Shown one piece after another: positions 1 to 7,344 of a DNA stretch of 64,000 bases. A model generated the notes under the pieces. The model was not told the origin of the DNA and ran no database searches. It saw only the letters and a program-made list of their open reading frames with translations. A program made the translations under genes and the position numbers. This DNA comes from Ferrimonas sp048263965 (GTDB taxonomy: Bacteria; Pseudomonadota; Gammaproteobacteria; Enterobacterales; Shewanellaceae): positions 124,001-188,000 of the forward strand of contig NZ_JBLXDO010000004.1 of the NCBI RefSeq assembly GCF_048263965.1. The letters are read 5' to 3'. The first letter of the stretch is position 1, and each line of letters begins with the position of its first letter.

Positions 1-1
1 C

Positions 2-2449
2 ACCCAGATCTCCAATGCCCGCTTGGCTGCCACCCACCTTGATGCCGCTGAGTTTCACCAACTCTTCGCCGCAGACGCCGACGGCTTTAACCTCCACCTG
101 GAGGAGCTCTCTTACCTCATCGGGGAGTTGCCGGACAGCGAGCTGGATACCGATCTCCGCTGGGAGTGGCTTTCTCTGGTCGATGACTGGCAGCAAAACA
201 GCCTGAGAATGGTGGAGTCGCTGCCGGTGGAGGTGGAGAGCCGCACCGTTCGGGAGGGGATTCTCGCCTACAACCAGCTGCTGTTCATGCTGGAGTATGC
301 CCGCGAGGAGCTGCTGGTGATCAAGCAAGCGCTCAAATCCGGCACCCTGAGTATCTCCGCCCGACAACGGCTGCAGGAGCTGGCACTGTTGCAACAATCG
401 GTGCTGGATAAGTACGTCAGCGTCTACGCCAGCGAATCCCAGGTCAACTTGCTGCTCTCCGCCTTCACCAATGATGCTTTCACCCGGGGCAATGAGCTGC
501 GCCAATCCCTGCTGGAGGGCGAAAGCCATTCCCTGACCCCGGCAAGAATCGAGGCAGCGGATACCCGTATGAAACTGCTGGATCAGGTGCTGGAGTCGGT
601 GCGCAACGACATCGCCCACTCCGCCAGTCAGGCCTATCACGCCAGGCAGACCCACTTTGCCGTCAACCTGGCCATCCTGCTGCTGATGCTGGGGATGATG
701 ACCGCCCTGGCGCTAAGGCTGGCCCGTCACCTGCGACGGGGGATCGCAACCATAGGCGAAACCATGAAACAGGTTGAAGAGACCCGTAACTACGACCTGC
801 GTATCGAACTGCCAGGCCGGGACGAACTCAGCCGTCTCGGCACCACACTGAACCGCCTGGTGCAGGAGCGGGCAGGCTTCGAAGCCAGCCTGATCAGCGC
901 CAAGGAGGAGGCGGAGAAAGCCAACCACGCCAAAAGCATCTTTCTGGCCAACATGAGTCATGAGATCCGCACCCCCCTCAATGGCATTCTTGGCATGAGC
1001 GATATTCTCAACAGCACCCAGTTAAGCGGTGAGCAGCTGGAGTACCTGCATACCATCCAGAGCTCCTCCAGGGCGCTGCAGTCGATCATCAATGATGTGC
1101 TGGATCTGTCCAAGATCGAGGCAGGAAGTCTGATGATCTCCCCCATCAAAACCAAACTCAAAGAGCTGTTCTACGAAGTAGCCAGCGTTGTGGCTCCCAA
1201 GGCGATGAAGAAGGGGATCCGCTTCGATGTGGAGTACCCACCTGAGCTGCCGGAACAGGTGATGATAGACAGCCATCGCCTGCGCCAGATTCTGCTGAAC
1301 CTGCTCTCCAACGCGGTGAAGTTCACCGCGGAGGGCGAAGTACTGCTAGGCTGCCGGGTACTAAAGCGGGAGGCGCAGCCTGCCATCCTCTGTATCCGGG
1401 TCAAAGATACGGGCATCGGTATCGACGCGGACAAGCAGGAGGAGATCTTTCACCCCTTCAAGCAGGAGGATGGTTCCACCACCCGAAAGTTTGGCGGCAC
1501 CGGCCTGGGGCTGAGCATCTGTCGGCAGTTGGCCCAGTTGATGGGAGGCCAGATTCGGGTCAGCAGTCTCAAGGGAGAGGGCAGCACCTTCCTGCTGGAG
1601 CTGCCGCTGGAGGAGGTGCCCGCCCCCAGAATCAACGCCAATAAACTGGAGGGTCTGAAGGTGCTATTGCTGGATGGTTATCACGACTCCGCCCAGCGTT
1701 ACACTCAGGAGTTGGTGGCCCTGGGGATGGAGGTCAGTTACATCACCCAGGTCAGTGAACTGCTGCCGATGCTCCGGGGGGAGAACCGGTTCGATCTGAT
1801 GATGGCACGCTTCTCCAGCCTGCCCGATGGCGAGCGCACCCTGATGGCCCTGCAGAATGAGCACCCCTTGCCACTGATGCTGCTCAATGACCTTTCCAAC
1901 AGCCTGACTTTGGATGAGATCACCACTCCGGTTCAGGTGATGCTGGCCCCCATTCGGGGTGAGCGGCTGCAGAGAAATCTGGAGAAGCTGATGGCCTCCG
2001 ACAACCTGGCAACCGGCTCCCAGCAACTCACCCACTCGATCCAGTCAAACCAGTATCGCGCCCGGTTGCTGCTGGTTGAGGACAACAAGACCAATCAGCG
2101 CGTCGCCCAGATCATTCTCACCAAAGCCGGGTTCCATGTTGAGATCGCCAACAACGGTCAGGAGGCCACCAACATGGTACTGGCGGGCGAGTACGACCTG
2201 ATTCTGATGGACTGCATGATGCCGGTGATGGACGGCTTTGAAGCCAGTCGGCAGATTCGCCAGTTGGAGGAGCGACAGCAGCGACGCCGCACACCGATCA
2301 TCGCACTGACCGCCAGCGTTCTGGACGACGATGTCCAGGCCTGTTACGACGCAGGCATGGATTACTACGTGCCAAAACCATATGATAAACAGCAGCTTAT
2401 CGGAGCAATAGCTCGACTCACCCCAACACTGGAAGCCGCAGCTGTGTAA
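2..2449 (+). CDS. Hybrid sensor histidine kinase, TorS/BarA-like (5' end missing)
   Basis: The reading frame is open from the window edge, so the N-terminus is cut off. Visible order: a helical, probably periplasmic sensor region, a transmembrane segment near bases 660-720, a HAMP linker, HisKA with the phospho-accepting His in NMSHEIRTPLNG (codon 959-961), and HATPase_c with N-box (LLNLLSNAVKFT), DTGIGI and GGTGLGLS. Next comes a domain of about 110 residues that looks like a receiver but has no phospho-Asp (FDLMMARF). Last is a good receiver with Asp in LILMDCMMPVMDG (codon 2210-2212). No Hpt domain follows, so phosphotransfer would need a separate Hpt protein or a direct partner. The helical periplasmic region plus HAMP resembles TorS-type sensors, but the ligand cannot be told. 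No cognate regulator lies downstream. Confidence 0.9.
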   Translation, partial: TQISNARLAATHLDAAEFHQLFAADADGFNLHLEELSYLIGELPDSELDTDLRWEWLSLVDDWQQNSLRMVESLPVEVESRTVREGILAYNQLLFMLEYAREELLVIKQALKSGTLSISARQRLQELALLQQSVLDKYVSVYASESQVNLLLSAFTNDAFTRGNELRQSLLEGESHSLTPARIEAADTRMKLLDQVLESVRNDIAHSASQAYHARQTHFAVNLAILLLMLGMMTALALRLARHLRRGIATIGETMKQVEETRNYDLRIELPGRDELSRLGTTLNRLVQERAGFEASLISAKEEAEKANHAKSIFLANMSHEIRTPLNGILGMSDILNSTQLSGEQLEYLHTIQSSSRALQSIINDVLDLSKIEAGSLMISPIKTKLKELFYEVASVVAPKAMKKGIRFDVEYPPELPEQVMIDSHRLRQILLNLLSNAVKFTAEGEVLLGCRVLKREAQPAILCIRVKDTGIGIDADKQEEIFHPFKQEDGSTTRKFGGTGLGLSICRQLAQLMGGQIRVSSLKGEGSTFLLELPLEEVPAPRINANKLEGLKVLLLDGYHDSAQRYTQELVALGMEVSYITQVSELLPMLRGENRFDLMMARFSSLPDGERTLMALQNEHPLPLMLLNDLSNSLTLDEITTPVQVMLAPIRGERLQRNLEKLMASDNLATGSQQLTHSIQSNQYRARLLLVEDNKTNQRVAQIILTKAGFHVEIANNGQEATNMVLAGEYDLILMDCMMPVMDGFEASRQIRQLEERQQRRRTPIIALTASVLDDDVQACYDAGMDYYVPKPYDKQQLIGAIARLTPTLEAAAV

Positions 2450-2466
2450 AAAATTCTATGAGAGGG

Positions 2467-2493
2467 TTGAAAAGCCCTGCGGCGACTCCATCT
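2467..2493 (+). promoter_or_regulatory. Sigma-32 (heat-shock) promoter for ibpA
   Basis: TTGAAA (2467-2472), a 13-base spacer and CTCCATCT (2486-2493) match the RpoH consensus (TTGAAA, 11-16 bases, CCCCATNT) at all but one specified position. It is correctly oriented about 80 bases upstream of a small heat-shock gene. Transcription would begin near 2500. Confidence 0.75.
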
Positions 2494-2499
2494 CTAACA

Positions 2500-2578
2500 G
2501 TGTCGAAGCATGGGTGCTCAATGGAGGCCCGGACGACAACCTTAAACACTGATTTGTTGCTCAATAGAGGACACTGTT
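2500..2578 (+). promoter_or_regulatory. Candidate ROSE-type RNA thermometer in the ibpA leader
   Basis: The leader of about 79 bases has a TTGCT motif (2557-2561) just before the AGAGGA ribosome-binding site (2566-2571). In known ROSE elements a U(U/C)GCU motif pairs with the Shine-Dalgarno sequence and melts on heating. Motif, position and gene match the family; folding was not computed. Confidence 0.5.
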
Positions 2579-3019
2579 ATGCGTAGTTTTGATTTTGCCC
2601 CCCTGTACAAATCCGCCATCGGTTTCGAGCGCTTCGCCAAGCTGATAGATGAAGCCCAACGCGCCGAGAACCACAACGGCTACCCTCCGTACAACATCGA
2701 GCTGGTGGAAGAGAACCACTACCGCATCACCATGGCCGTGGCCGGCTTCGGTGACAATGAGCTGGATATCGAAGTTGAGGGTGACACCCTGCGCATCGAG
2801 GGCACCAAGGCCAAGGGTGACGTGGAACGCCACTACCTGCACCAGGGCATCGCCGAGCGCAACTTCAAGCGCCGCTTCAAGCTGGCCGACCACGTTCGGG
2901 TCAGTGACGCCCAGATGGAGAATGGCCTGCTGCACGTGGATCTGGTCCGCGAGATCCCGGAGGCGATGAAGCCTCGCAAGATCGCCATCAAGCAGGAAGG
3001 CCGCCTGGTCGAAGCCTGA
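2579..3019 (+). CDS. ibpA: Small heat-shock protein IbpA (Hsp20)
   Basis: 146 residues, the usual IbpA/IbpB length. It is an ATP-independent holdase that binds unfolding proteins in the cytoplasm and hands them to DnaK/ClpB. The N-terminus MRSFDFAPLYKSAIGFERF is typical of enterobacterial-type IbpA. The alpha-crystallin domain spans about residues 36-125 (start PPYNIELVEENHYRI, end NGLLHVDLVREIPE). The C-terminal IXI-type anchor appears as KIAIK. The start ATG follows AGAGGA. Only one paralogue is present here. A sigma-32-type promoter and a thermometer-like leader precede it, and two strong hairpins follow it. Confidence 0.95.
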   Translation: MRSFDFAPLYKSAIGFERFAKLIDEAQRAENHNGYPPYNIELVEENHYRITMAVAGFGDNELDIEVEGDTLRIEGTKAKGDVERHYLHQGIAERNFKRRFKLADHVRVSDAQMENGLLHVDLVREIPEAMKPRKIAIKQEGRLVEA

Positions 3020-3027
3020 TGACCGCT

Positions 3028-3080
3028 GGCGCCCACTATCGGGCGCCTTGCCGGAGCCGTTATCTCCCTGCGGCTCCGGC
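3028..3080 (+). terminator. Two tandem hairpins after ibpA
   Basis: Hairpin 1 is GGCGCCC (3028-3034) with GGGCGCC (3041-3047). Hairpin 2 is GCCGGAGCCG (3050-3059) with CGGCTCCGGC (3071-3080), a perfect 10-bp stem. Neither is followed by a T-run, so they may protect the mRNA 3' end or terminate weakly. Confidence 0.5.
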
Positions 3081-3195
3081 ATTAAAAGCCTCTGAAATAC
3101 CACCTCTCTTTTTCTCTCCCCAAATGTGACGTAATGGTTTATCTCCAAGAGCCAAGGGAACTATAATTCCCGACAGACTTTTAGGAGATCCTTCG

Positions 3196-3852
3196 ATGAC
3201 ACAAGATGAACTGAAAAAAGCCGCCGGCTGGGCCGCGCTGGAATACGTGGAAGACGGCAGCATTGTGGGCGTGGGCACCGGCTCCACCGTAAACCACTTT
3301 ATCGATGCTCTGGCCACCAAGAAAAACAACATTGAGGGTGCCGTATCCAGCTCCGAAGCCTCCACCGCCAAGATGAAGGCCCTGGGCATCCCGGTGTTCG
3401 ATCTGAACAGCGTCGACAACCTCTCCGTCTATGTGGACGGTGCCGATGAGATCAATCCAGCCATGGAGATGATCAAAGGTGGCGGTGCCGCCTTGACCCG
3501 CGAAAAGATCGTGGCCGCCGTGGCCGACAAGTTTATCTGCATCGCCGACGGCTCCAAGCAGGTGGATATCCTGGGCGACTTCCCCCTGCCCGTTGAGGTG
3601 ATCCCCATGGCTCGCAGCTACGTGGCCCGTGAGATCGTCAAGCTGGGCGGCAGCCCGGTCTACCGTGAAGGCGTGGTCACCGATAACGGCAACGTCATCC
3701 TGGACGTGTACGACATGAAGATCACCGAGCCCAAGAAACTGGAGGCTCAATTGAATGCCATCGTTGGCGTGGTGACCAACGGTCTGTTCGCCGACCGTGG
3801 TGCCGATGTGCTGCTGCTGGGCACCGAGCAAGGCGTCAAAACCATCAAGTAA
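3196..3852 (+). CDS. rpiA: Ribose-5-phosphate isomerase A
   Basis: 218 residues, as in E. coli RpiA (219). It interconverts ribose 5-phosphate and ribulose 5-phosphate in the non-oxidative pentose-phosphate pathway. Family blocks are present: GTGSTVNHFIDAL (phosphate loop), SSEAST, DGADEI, KGGGAALTREKI (catalytic Glu and Lys region) and the C-terminal VVTNGLFADRGADVLLLG. The ATG follows TAGGAG at 3182-3187. serA, often beside rpiA in this group, lies 3.5 kb downstream here, separated by a redox/aldehyde cassette. Confidence 0.97.
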   Translation: MTQDELKKAAGWAALEYVEDGSIVGVGTGSTVNHFIDALATKKNNIEGAVSSSEASTAKMKALGIPVFDLNSVDNLSVYVDGADEINPAMEMIKGGGAALTREKIVAAVADKFICIADGSKQVDILGDFPLPVEVIPMARSYVAREIVKLGGSPVYREGVVTDNGNVILDVYDMKITEPKKLEAQLNAIVGVVTNGLFADRGADVLLLGTEQGVKTIK

Positions 3853-3902
3853 TGGTGCCAGTGTCGGGCCAATCAGGTGATCGGCCCGCCACCTTCTCAC
3901 GT

Positions 3903-3926
3903 AAGGGGTAGTGGATACCCCTTTAT
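3903..3926 (+). terminator. Rho-independent terminator after rpiA
   Basis: AAGGGGTA, a 5-base loop and TACCCCTT, followed by TATT. It sits directly before the ribosome-binding site of the next gene. Confidence 0.6.
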
Positions 3927-3944
3927 TCAGTCCAAGGAGTGACA

Positions 3945-4481
3945 ATGCGAGCTGTTATCGCCCTGCTGGCCCTGTTGGCCACCCCCTCCCTCTACGCCGC
4001 CTCCTGCCCAGACTGGCTGGACGTGGACAAACGCCGCCTGCACGACAGGGAGCAGGTCAACCTGTGCCAACTGACCGCCGGCCGCCCCGCCCTGATCGTC
4101 AACACCGCCAGCAACTGCGGCTACACCCCCCAGTTCAAACAACTGGAACAGTTACACAAAACCTACGGCGAGCAGCTGGTGATCATCGGCTTCCCCTCCG
4201 ACGACTTCTTCCAGGAGGAGGATGAAGAGGCCAAGACCGCCGAGGTGTGTTATCGCAACTACGGCGTCAGCTTCACCATGCTGGCCCCCATTTCGGTTCG
4301 CGGCAGCGATGCCGACCCCATCTTCAAAGCCCTGGCGGACCAGGGAGGCTCCCCCAAGTGGAACTTCTACAAATATCTGGTGGACGGCAACGGCAAGCTG
4401 GTGGATTACTGGGCCCCCACCACCAAGCCAGACGATGAAGAGATAGTCTCAGAGATCAATAAGTTGGTTTCTGGCAGCTGA
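3945..4481 (+). CDS. Periplasmic glutathione peroxidase-like protein
   Basis: 178 residues with a signal peptide (MRAVIALLALLATPSLYA). The thioredoxin-fold GPx core follows: NTASNCGYTPQF carries the peroxidatic Cys58 where selenoproteins have selenocysteine, and PKWNFYKYLV carries the conserved Trp. The third member of the classical catalytic set is missing: the usual FPCNQF is FPSDDF here (Asp87 for Gln). It may therefore be a thioredoxin-type peroxidase or have another redox role. The ATG at 3945 is chosen over an in-frame GTG at 3939 because AAGGAG (3934-3939) is correctly spaced for it. Export of a GPx family member to the periplasm is less common than the cytoplasmic BtuE type. Confidence 0.8.
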   Translation: MRAVIALLALLATPSLYAASCPDWLDVDKRRLHDREQVNLCQLTAGRPALIVNTASNCGYTPQFKQLEQLHKTYGEQLVIIGFPSDDFFQEEDEEAKTAEVCYRNYGVSFTMLAPISVRGSDADPIFKALADQGGSPKWNFYKYLVDGNGKLVDYWAPTTKPDDEEIVSEINKLVSGS

Positions 4482-4504
4482 ACCAACTCTGAATAATTCT
4501 CATT

Positions 4505-4530
4505 AGGCGCCTTGACGGCGCCTGATTTTT
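4505..4530 (+). terminator. Rho-independent terminator after the GPx-like gene
   Basis: AGGCGCC (4505-4511), loop TTGAC and GGCGCCT (4517-4523), followed by GA and five T. Confidence 0.8.
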
Positions 4531-4543
4531 GGACCAAGATCAG

Positions 4544-4561
4544 ACCGACCAATCAGTCGGT
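4544..4561. promoter_or_regulatory. Palindromic operator, probably for the TetR-family repressor
   Basis: ACCGAC-CAATCA-GTCGGT is a perfect 6-bp inverted repeat with a 6-base spacer, 25 bases before the aldehyde dehydrogenase start. The TetR-family gene directly follows that enzyme gene. Size and placement suit autoregulation of a two-gene operon. Assignment to this regulator is inference. Confidence 0.6.
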
Positions 4562-4585
4562 TTCTTTATTTGTCCCGGAGGCCCC

Positions 4586-6022
4586 ATGACCGAGCAGCCC
4601 TCTCAGCCCCTGACCAGTGAAAAGCACGCCATGCTGCTGCACTTTGAGCAGCAGAAAGGGGCGTTTCACCAGGAGCCCTACCGTGAGGTCTCCCGCCGCA
4701 TCGAGGATCTCAACCGCCTCAAGCAGGCGCTGCTGAAACACAGTGACCACCTCTGTCAGGCCCTGGACCAGGACTACCAGGGCCGCAGCCAGCAGGACAC
4801 CCTGATCTCAGACATCCTGCCCTGCGTAATGAACATCGGTTACACCACCAAGCGCCTGAAAAAATGGACCAGGCCTCAGCGCCGACACGCCGGGCTGCTG
4901 CTCGCTCCCGCTCAGGTCGAGGTGCACTATCAGCCCCTGGGGGTGGTGGGCATCGTGGTGCCCTGGAACTTTCCGGTAATGCTCTCCATAGGCCCGCTGA
5001 TCACCGCCTTGGCCGCTGGCAACCGGGCGATGATCAAGCTGTCCGAGTTTACCCCCCACACCAATGTCGCCCTGATCAAGATGCTCAGAGAAGCCTTCAC
5101 GGAGGAGCAGGTAGTCTGCATCGAGGGAGAAGCCGACGTGGCCGCCCAGTTCAGCGCCCTGCCCTTTGATCATCTGTTGTTCACCGGTTCCACCACTGTG
5201 GGGCGTCACGTGATGCGCGCCGCCGCAGACAACCTGACCCCAGTCACTCTGGAGTTGGGTGGAAAGAGTCCCACCATAGTGGGGCCGGACATGGATCTGG
5301 ACACCGCCGCCGAGAGAATGATTTTCGGCAAATGCCTTAACGCCGGACAGATCTGCGTGGCTCCGGACTATGTACTGGTGCCCAGAGAGAAGCTGACCGC
5401 CTTTGCACACGCCTATCAGCGCCGGTTCCAGCGCCTCTACCCCAAGGGGGTGGACAGCCCGGATTACACCTCAGTGATCGATCAACGCCAGTACCAGAGA
5501 CTGACCGCCTGGTTGATGGATGCGGAAGCCAAAGGCGCCAGGGTACTGCCCTGCGTCCCCGGCCATCACAGGAGCGATGAAGACCAACGTCTGACCACCC
5601 ACCTGTTGCTGGACACCACCGACGAGATGACCCTGCGACAGGAGGAGATCTTCGGTCCCCTGCTGCCACTGATCCCTTATGACAGCATCGATGAAGCGCT
5701 GGAGTATGTTCGCAGCCGCCCCCGCCCCCTGGCCCTTTACCTGCTCAGTTATGATAAGGTGCTGCAACAAAAGGTGATCAGCCAGAGCCACGCCGGCGGC
5801 ATGTGCATCAACAATGCGCTGTTCCACGTGGCTGCAGACGACGCCCCCTTCGGTGGCATCGGACCATCGGGCATGGGCCACTATCACGGCATCGAGGGGT
5901 TCAAAACCTTCTCCCATGCCAAGACGGTGCTGCGTCAGGGACGCTTCTTTGCGGGCAAGATGATGTACCCGCCCTATGGCAAATGGCTGCAGAAGCTGAT
6001 CTTCAAATTCTTCCTCAAATAA
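4586..6022 (+). CDS. NAD(P)-dependent aldehyde dehydrogenase (coniferyl/fatty aldehyde dehydrogenase type)
   Basis: 478 residues. It oxidises an aldehyde to the carboxylate. Family landmarks: VVPWNFPVML (Asn), KLSEFTP (cofactor Lys), FTGSTTVGRHV, catalytic Glu in LELGGKSP, nucleophile Cys in NAGQICVAPDY, and EEIFGPLLPLIPY. QICVAPDY rather than QxCxA in another context, plus a hydrophobic C-terminal tail (WLQKLIFKFFLK), places it with the CalB/fatty aldehyde dehydrogenase branch. The tail may bind membrane. The start at 4586 is chosen for CGGAGG at 4575-4580; an upstream in-frame ATG at 4529 would run through the operator. It is co-transcribed with the TetR gene 9 bases downstream. The natural substrate cannot be read from sequence. 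Confidence 0.9.
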   Translation: MTEQPSQPLTSEKHAMLLHFEQQKGAFHQEPYREVSRRIEDLNRLKQALLKHSDHLCQALDQDYQGRSQQDTLISDILPCVMNIGYTTKRLKKWTRPQRRHAGLLLAPAQVEVHYQPLGVVGIVVPWNFPVMLSIGPLITALAAGNRAMIKLSEFTPHTNVALIKMLREAFTEEQVVCIEGEADVAAQFSALPFDHLLFTGSTTVGRHVMRAAADNLTPVTLELGGKSPTIVGPDMDLDTAAERMIFGKCLNAGQICVAPDYVLVPREKLTAFAHAYQRRFQRLYPKGVDSPDYTSVIDQRQYQRLTAWLMDAEAKGARVLPCVPGHHRSDEDQRLTTHLLLDTTDEMTLRQEEIFGPLLPLIPYDSIDEALEYVRSRPRPLALYLLSYDKVLQQKVISQSHAGGMCINNALFHVAADDAPFGGIGPSGMGHYHGIEGFKTFSHAKTVLRQGRFFAGKMMYPPYGKWLQKLIFKFFLK

Positions 6023-6031
6023 GGAGCTGAG

Positions 6032-6613
6032 GTGAGCGCCTCGAAACGTCAGCAGATTCTGGATACCGCCCTGGTGCTCTTCGTGGAGCAAGGGCTTGAG
6101 GGGGCGGCCACCGCCAAGATTGCCAAGGAAGCCGGTGTGGCCACCGGTACCCTGTTTCACCACTTTGCCAACAAGCAGGAGCTGGTGTCAGCCCTCTATC
6201 TGGCGATCAAGGGCGAGTTGGCGGAGCGACTGCCGCCGGTCACTGCCCAGACTCCCACCCGGGAGATGGCAGGCAAGATGTGGCAGGCTTCCATGGAGTG
6301 GGCCCTGAGCCACCCGGACAAGCTGCGCTTCCTGCTGGCCTACTACCAGTCTCCGGTGCTGACGCCGCAGACACGGCGAACCGCCAAGTTTGAAACCCTG
6401 GGCTTCGTGCTGGAGCTGATCAAGATGGGTCAGGCGCGGGGAGAGCTGGCCAACTACCCCCATGAGCTGATGATGGAGGTGTGCCACAGCCTGTTTATGG
6501 CCAGTGCCGGCCACTTTATCGACCATCCGGAACAAGCGGCGGATCCTCAGCAGCAGCAGGCGGCCATGAGCATCTTCTGGAACGCCCTGGCCGCCCCCGG
6601 CCATCACACCTGA
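6032..6613 (+). CDS. TetR/AcrR-family transcriptional regulator
   Basis: 193 residues. The N-terminal helix-turn-helix is clear (residues about 5-50: KRQQILDTALVLFVEQG, then AKIAKEAGVATGTLFHHFANKQEL). The C-terminal ligand domain is not recognised. The GTG start has AAGGAG 5 bases upstream, directly after the aldehyde dehydrogenase stop. It probably represses that operon through the palindrome at 4544-4561 and is released by an aldehyde or fatty ligand (inference from arrangement). Its last 10 bases overlap the convergent membrane-protein gene. Confidence 0.9.
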   Translation: MSASKRQQILDTALVLFVEQGLEGAATAKIAKEAGVATGTLFHHFANKQELVSALYLAIKGELAERLPPVTAQTPTREMAGKMWQASMEWALSHPDKLRFLLAYYQSPVLTPQTRRTAKFETLGFVLELIKMGQARGELANYPHELMMEVCHSLFMASAGHFIDHPEQAADPQQQQAAMSIFWNALAAPGHHT

Positions 6614-7221
6614 TCGTTCAGCGCCTTCAGCTGACCATCGTGCATCCGTCCCAGCAGCAGCTGGGACGCAATGGCTCCCACCATGGCCCACATCATGTCG
6701 GACTGGGTATCCCAGACATAACCCTGGGTTCCAAGGAAGGCTTCGGCTTCCAGCCCGCTGAGCAGTGCCACCCACCACTCAATCAGTTCGTAGAAGGCGG
6801 AGAACGCCAGACAGAAGCAGACCGACAGGAAGAAGACCCAGCCTCCGGGGCGTACCACCTGGTTACGCAGGAAAATCTCCCGGGCCAGGATGGCGGGAAC
6901 AAACCCCTGGGCCAGATGCCCCACCTTGTCGTAGTTGTTTCGCTCCCAATCAAACCACTCGGCCAGGGTATCGAACAGGGGCACCTCGGCGTAGGTGTAG
7001 TGGCCCCCCACCATCAGGATGACGCAGTGCACCAGCACCAGTTGGTAGGAGAGGGGCGTCAGTGGGTAGCGCTTGAGGGTGGCCAGCAGGATCACCGCCC
7101 CGATCAGGGCCGGAAGCACCTCCAGAAACCAGGTAAAACCATCCTTGGGATCGATGGCGGACCAGATCAGCACCGGGATAAAAACAGCGGCCCAGGCCAG
7201 GCGGGACAAGGTTTGTGACAT
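6604..7221 (-). CDS. YjdF-family (DUF2238) inner-membrane protein
   Basis: About 205 residues with five or six transmembrane segments. The family core is NNYDKVGHLAQGFVPAILARE followed by FSAFYELIEWW and a conserved WDTQSDMMWAMVGA near the end. The polar residues H, E and D lie inside or beside membrane helices, so a transport or enzymatic role is possible, but the family function is unknown. The start is uncertain: ATG at 7221 gives a clean N-terminal membrane helix, while an ATG 15 bases upstream and a GTG at 7278 are also in frame. It is convergent with the TetR gene, with a 10-base overlap. Confidence 0.8.
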   Translation of the reverse strand: MSQTLSRLAWAAVFIPVLIWSAIDPKDGFTWFLEVLPALIGAVILLATLKRYPLTPLSYQLVLVHCVILMVGGHYTYAEVPLFDTLAEWFDWERNNYDKVGHLAQGFVPAILAREIFLRNQVVRPGGWVFFLSVCFCLAFSAFYELIEWWVALLSGLEAEAFLGTQGYVWDTQSDMMWAMVGAIASQLLLGRMHDGQLKALNDQV

Positions 7222-7344
7222 GGCGTTATCTATCATTCCTATGGTTGTATTGCGGCTAAGTATAACGATCAATTCCACTATTCATACAAAAAGGAATTAG
7301 GGTAAGCTGGGCTATTCCCACTCGCGCTGTATGGAATCTGTACC

